A stretch of 64,000 nucleotides of DNA from Nitratireductor sp. (GTDB lineage: Bacteria; Pseudomonadota; Alphaproteobacteria; Rhizobiales; Rhizobiaceae). Shown piece by piece: positions 60,683 through 64,000 of the stretch (position 1 is its first letter; each line of letters starts with the position of its first letter). A program made the translations under genes and the position numbers. The stretch is taken from positions 248,001-312,000 of the forward strand of contig JACKJU010000002.1 of NCBI GenBank assembly GCA_020637805.1. The letters run 5' to 3'. Under the pieces are notes generated by a model. That model had not been told where the DNA came from and made no database searches. It worked only from the letters and a program-made list of their open reading frames with translations.

Positions 60683-61480
60683 ATGAGTGACAACTTGAAC
60701 CAGAACCTGGCCAACGGAATATCCGGCCAGCGCGTGCTGATCACGGCAGGTGCCGGGGGCATCGGCCTGGCCATCGCAGAACGTCTGGCTCTTCACGGCG
60801 CGAAATTGTTCGTCTGTGACGTGTCTGACGACGCCCTTGATGCCTTCGGCGAGCGCTTTCCCGAAGCCGGCCGCATCAAGGCTGATGTTTCCAGGGACGA
60901 GGATGTCGAGGAGATGTTCAAGGCAGTAGGAGACAAGCTCGGCGGTCTTGATGCACTGGTCAACAATGCAGGCATTGCCGGGCCGACCGGCGGTGTTGAC
61001 GAGATATCACCTGCTGATTGGCGGCGCTGTATCGAGGTCTGTCTCACAGGCCAGTTCCTGTGCGCCCATCACGCGGTGCCGATGCTCAAGAAGTCCGGTG
61101 GCGGTTCGATTGTTTCGATGTCGTCGGCCGCGGGCAAGTTCGGCTATGCCTTCCGCACGCCCTACGCTTCGGCCAAGTTCGGCATCATCGGCTTCACCGA
61201 AAGCCTTGCCAAGGAGCTTGGGCCCTTCAACATCAGGGTAAACGCGATCCGGCCCGGCATTGTCGAGGGTGAGCGCATGTTTGGCGTCATCCGGGCGCGA
61301 GCGGCGCAGGTGGGTGTTTCATACGAGGAAATGGAAAAGGAATACCTTTCCAAGATTTCTCTTCGCCGCATGGTGACCCAGCAGGACATCGCCGCAATGG
61401 TGGCTTTCCTGCTTTCGGATGCCGGCGCCAACATCTCGGGCCAGTCCATCAGCATCGATGGCAATCTGGAGACCCTGTAG
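60683..61480 (+). CDS. Short-chain dehydrogenase/reductase of the BKACE module
   Basis: A 265-residue classical SDR. The cofactor loop is TAGAGGIGLAIA, NNAGIAGPTGG follows, and Ser in SMSSAAGKFGYAF with Tyr-Ala-Ser-Ala-Lys (YASAK) forms the catalytic set. It ends SGQSISIDGNLETL. The ATG follows a strong GGAGGGGGGAAC site. It is the first of three tightly packed genes; only 1 base separates its stop from the next start. It likely oxidises a secondary alcohol in the pathway's first step. Confidence 0.88.
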   Translation: MSDNLNQNLANGISGQRVLITAGAGGIGLAIAERLALHGAKLFVCDVSDDALDAFGERFPEAGRIKADVSRDEDVEEMFKAVGDKLGGLDALVNNAGIAGPTGGVDEISPADWRRCIEVCLTGQFLCAHHAVPMLKKSGGGSIVSMSSAAGKFGYAFRTPYASAKFGIIGFTESLAKELGPFNIRVNAIRPGIVEGERMFGVIRARAAQVGVSYEEMEKEYLSKISLRRMVTQQDIAAMVAFLLSDAGANISGQSISIDGNLETL

Positions 61481-61481
61481 G

Positions 61482-62429
61482 ATGGCCAAGGTAGCGATTG
61501 TCGGATCGGGATTCATCGGCCGCGCATGGGCAATCACCTTTGCACGGGCCGGCCATTCGGTTTCGCTTTGGGACCAGGAAGCTTCCGCGCCCGCGAATGC
61601 CATAGACTATATTGCGGGCGTATTGCCCGACCTGGAGGCGAACGACCTTCTCAACGGGCGCAGCCAGGAAGAACTCCTCGGTCTCCTGAATGCGGAGCCG
61701 GATCTCGAAGCTGCCCTTGCGGGTGCCGTACACGTTCAGGAAAACACGCCGGAAAAACTTGAGATCAAGAAGTCGGTCTTCGCCATGCTGGATGAAGCCG
61801 CGCCTGCGGACGCCGTGATTGCCAGCTCAAGTTCGGCCCTGTTGCCTTCGGCATTCACCGAAGCGCTGCCCGGGCGGCACCGTTGCCTCGTCGTGCATCC
61901 CATCAATCCGCCTTACCTGGTACCTGCCGCGGAAGTGGTTCCCGCCCCGTGGACCTCGGCGGAGGTGATCGAACAAACCCGTTCATTCATGATCGATTGC
62001 GGACAGGCGCCAATCGTGATGAAGCGGGAACTCGACGGCTTCATCATGAACCGCATGCAGGGCGCGCTCCTTGAAGAGGCGTTCCGCCTGGTCGCCGACG
62101 GATATGCAAGCGTCGAGGATGTCGATATCGGTATCCGTGAGGGGCTGGCGCTCAGATGGTCGTTCATGGGGCCGTTCGAAACCATCGACCTGAACGCGCC
62201 TGCGGGCGTGCGAGACTATGCCGAGCGCTATGAGGGCATATACTCGAACATCTTTCCCCAGATGCAAAGACGCGTCGACTGGACAGGCAGCGTGATTGAC
62301 ACGATCGAGAGCGAAAGGCGCAAGGCGCTTCCCGCAGGACAATTGCAGGAGCGGCAGTCATGGCGCGACCGCCGCCTGATGGCGCTGGCGGCCCACAAAC
62401 GCCGCGCCGACAAGAACATTGGAAGATAA
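61482..62429 (+). CDS. Lambda-crystallin-type 3-hydroxyacid dehydrogenase
   Basis: A 315-residue member of the 3-hydroxyacyl-CoA dehydrogenase superfamily. It has the Rossmann motif AIVGSGFIGRAWA and the catalytic-loop HPINPPYLVPAAEVVP, which is characteristic of lambda-crystallin/L-gulonate 3-dehydrogenase and carnitine dehydrogenase. These oxidise free 3-hydroxy acids, not CoA esters, to 3-keto acids. It lacks the C-terminal thioesterase fused in bacterial carnitine dehydrogenases. The product would suit the BKACE enzyme encoded 17 bases downstream. Confidence 0.88.
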   Translation: MAKVAIVGSGFIGRAWAITFARAGHSVSLWDQEASAPANAIDYIAGVLPDLEANDLLNGRSQEELLGLLNAEPDLEAALAGAVHVQENTPEKLEIKKSVFAMLDEAAPADAVIASSSSALLPSAFTEALPGRHRCLVVHPINPPYLVPAAEVVPAPWTSAEVIEQTRSFMIDCGQAPIVMKRELDGFIMNRMQGALLEEAFRLVADGYASVEDVDIGIREGLALRWSFMGPFETIDLNAPAGVRDYAERYEGIYSNIFPQMQRRVDWTGSVIDTIESERRKALPAGQLQERQSWRDRRLMALAAHKRRADKNIGR

Positions 62430-62446
62430 ACCGGAGAGTAACGAGA

Positions 62447-63379
62447 ATGGCAACAGACGGCAAAGTCATCATCACCTGCGCAGTGACAGGCGCAATCCAT
62501 ACACCAACCATGTCGCCATATCTGCCGATCACGCCGGACGAGATCGCGAGCGAGGCGATTGCGGCAGCCGAGGCGGGAGCTGCAATCCTGCATCTTCATG
62601 CACGCAATCCCGAGACGGGCCAGCCGGACCAGACGCCGGAAGCCTTCGGCAAGTTTCTGCCGCGCATCAAGCAGTCCACGAATGCGGCGATCAATATCAC
62701 CACCGGCGGCAGCCCCTACATGAAGGTGGAAGAGCGGGTGCGCCCCGCAGCAGAGTTCAAGCCGGAGGTTGCCTCGCTCAACATGGGGTCGATCAACTTC
62801 GGTCTGTATCACCTTGTCGACAAGTACAAGGAGTTCAAGTTCGACTGGGAGAAGCCGCATCTGGAAGCGACGCGCGATCTGGTTTTCCGCAATTCGTTCA
62901 AGGACATCGAGTACATCCTTGAAACCTGCTACAACAACAATACGCGCTTCGAGTTCGAGTGCTACGACATTGCACATCTCTACAATCTGGCGCATTTCGC
63001 CGATCGTGGGCTCGTCAAGCCGCCCTTCTTCGTGCAGTCGGTCTTTGGCCTGCTTGGCGGCATAGGAAGCCACCCGGAAGACGTTGCTCACATGAAGCGC
63101 ACCGCAGACCGCCTGTTCGGCAAGGACTTCCGCTGGTCGGTTCTCGGAGCTGGTTCGGCGCAGTTGCGGATCGCGGCCCAGGCGGCGGCCCTTGGCGGCA
63201 ACATCCGCGTCGGCCTCGAGGACAGCCTGTGGGCAGGCAAGGGCAAACTGGCCAAGTCGAACGCGGAACAGGTGACGCTGGCGCGCAAGATAATCGAAGG
63301 TCTCGGCATGCAGGTAGCGACACCGGACGAGGCTCGCGAGATCCTTTCCCTGAAGGGCGGCGACCAGGTCAATTTCTGA
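62447..63379 (+). CDS. Beta-keto acid cleavage enzyme (BKACE, DUF849)
   Basis: 310 residues. The zinc-binding HLHAR motif is in AAILHLHARNPETGQP, followed by TTGGSP and the FECYDIAHLYNL segment, all typical of the BKACE family. The enzymes condense a beta-keto acid with acetyl-CoA to give acetoacetyl-CoA (or a variant) plus a new CoA ester or, for dehydrocarnitine, betaine. The start at 62447 follows CCGGAGAG. Which beta-keto acid is used depends on pocket residues that I cannot judge reliably by eye. Confidence 0.92.
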   Translation: MATDGKVIITCAVTGAIHTPTMSPYLPITPDEIASEAIAAAEAGAAILHLHARNPETGQPDQTPEAFGKFLPRIKQSTNAAINITTGGSPYMKVEERVRPAAEFKPEVASLNMGSINFGLYHLVDKYKEFKFDWEKPHLEATRDLVFRNSFKDIEYILETCYNNNTRFEFECYDIAHLYNLAHFADRGLVKPPFFVQSVFGLLGGIGSHPEDVAHMKRTADRLFGKDFRWSVLGAGSAQLRIAAQAAALGGNIRVGLEDSLWAGKGKLAKSNAEQVTLARKIIEGLGMQVATPDEAREILSLKGGDQVNF

Positions 63380-63391
63380 CGCTGCAAAGGT

Positions 63392-64000
63392 TCAGGAAGA
63401 CGCCCTTGCCTGTCTCCCGGTCCTTCGCGGCCGGACAAGTGCAGGGGCAAAGGCCATTGCATAGGCCAGAAATGCGACCGCCCAAGCCAATGCAGCAGTG
63501 TGGTACCAGGCAAAGGCAGTAGACGGAAAATACTCGGCGGCGACCCTTGCTGCGACGGCCACTGCGATCGCGGTGAAGGACAACCGCCCGCTTCGTCCGG
63601 CCATGAGTGCCTGGCCAGTATGCCCGCGTGATGCACGGACCATGACGGCCAGTATCATTCCCGCAATGGCGCCTATCGCAAGCACGTGAAGAGCAGCTGT
63701 GTAGGAGAAGATTTCCGGCAGCAGGATCGAGCATCCCAGCAGAGTGAATCCAAGAACGAGAAAGCCATAGCTGGTGTGCAATACGGCAACAAGCGGATCA
63801 CGCCATGCGCGGTCGCCTGCCCAGCGGGCGAGGCGTAGGCCCTGGCCTGCAGCAGCGGCCACGAGAAGAGTGCCGGTAATCGCGCTATCCGGAGCCAGCA
63901 CCCATCCACCCAATGCAAGTACTGCAACCGACATGGTTGCAAGATCGAACCGGTTGAATGGTACCGGTAGCCGTCCCGGATTCTCGCGCGCCAGCCAGTT
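63392..64000 (-). CDS. nnrS: NnrS family protein, partial (N-terminus outside window)
   Basis: The last 202 or so residues of a polytopic membrane protein, open to the window end. The segment NWLARENPGRLPVPFNRFD followed by repeated hydrophobic helices and GHTGQALMAGRSGRLSF is typical of NnrS, a haem- and copper-containing protein that eases nitric oxide stress. It converges on the BKACE gene with 12 bases between stops. Its promoter lies outside the window. Confidence 0.85.
   Translation of the reverse strand, partial: NWLARENPGRLPVPFNRFDLATMSVAVLALGGWVLAPDSAITGTLLVAAAAGQGLRLARWAGDRAWRDPLVAVLHTSYGFLVLGFTLLGCSILLPEIFSYTAALHVLAIGAIAGMILAVMVRASRGHTGQALMAGRSGRLSFTAIAVAVAARVAAEYFPSTAFAWYHTAALAWAVAFLAYAMAFAPALVRPRRTGRQARASS

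Noticed and set aside
1..64000. tRNA/rRNA genes, CRISPR arrays, insertion sequences, phage genes
   Set aside because: I looked through all gaps longer than about 80 bases and saw no cloverleaf arms, regular spacer repeats, transposase motifs or flanking direct repeats. A covariance or profile search would be needed to exclude small RNAs.

Overview
This is a 64 kb chromosomal-type stretch from an alphaproteobacterium, most likely in the Hyphomicrobiales (Rhizobium, Phyllobacterium or Mesorhizobium-like). I infer this from the G+C-rich codon use and from frcBCA with a divergent ROK regulator, the fdsGBA-fdhD-fdsD formate dehydrogenase, the Anbu/alpha-E/ATP-grasp/transglutaminase cluster and NnrS. 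No rRNA, tRNA, CRISPR array, insertion sequence or phage gene was seen. It reads as a catabolic chromosome region with tightly packed operons and one decayed locus.

Layout. 1-4113 (minus): a transporter, an acyl-CoA ligase and a flavin monooxygenase (cut by the window start), probably one operon for an unidentified aromatic or carboxylic acid. 4332-17148: aerobic phenylacetate degradation in two blocks. paaG-paaI-paaK (minus) diverge from paaZ-paaX (plus), and a hotdog thioesterase (minus) diverges from paaABCDE (plus). A Tat-exported metallo-hydrolase and a DEAD-box helicase sit between the blocks. Both divergent promoters share a TTACAAA/TTTGTAA inverted motif, so one regulator (PaaX is the local candidate) probably serves both. 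17237-21388: glpD, gcdH and a FAD oxidoreductase. 21637-27128: fructose uptake (frcBCA), a ROK repressor with its operator, and fructokinase. 27153-30180: aroQ and a Gfo/Idh/MocA dehydrogenase opposite a fumarylacetoacetase-fold enzyme.

30187-38026 (minus): LysR regulator, then fdsG-fdsB-(DUF4287)-fdsA-fdhD-fdsD-DUF2478, encoding NAD-linked molybdenum formate dehydrogenase. purU, which releases formate from formyl-THF, lies just upstream. 39203-41499: a small membrane protein, a dehydrogenase/reductase and an acyl-CoA dehydrogenase. 41766-45816: the Anbu cluster. 46031-47701: a phosphonate-monoester-hydrolase-like sulfatase. 47945-50584: a secreted RTX-type protein with seven roughly 190-bp propeller repeats, broken by many small frameshifts.

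50934-54556: an operon of a protein acetyltransferase (acyl-CoA ligase-GNAT fusion) and an HDAC-like deacetylase, behind a perfect FNR/FixK box. 54645-57209: a MarR regulator opposite a 3-hydroxybenzoate 4-monooxygenase-like flavoprotein. 57252-60478: a marR-emrA-emrB efflux operon. 60683-63379: a three-gene module (SDR, lambda-crystallin-type 3-hydroxyacid dehydrogenase, BKACE) that should oxidise and cleave an unknown 3-hydroxy acid. The window ends inside nnrS.

The best candidates for something under-described are the Pat/HDAC pair under oxygen-type control, the DUF4287 gene locked inside the fds operon, the BKACE module, and a two-copy hairpin repeat found downstream of frcA and near the helicase gene.
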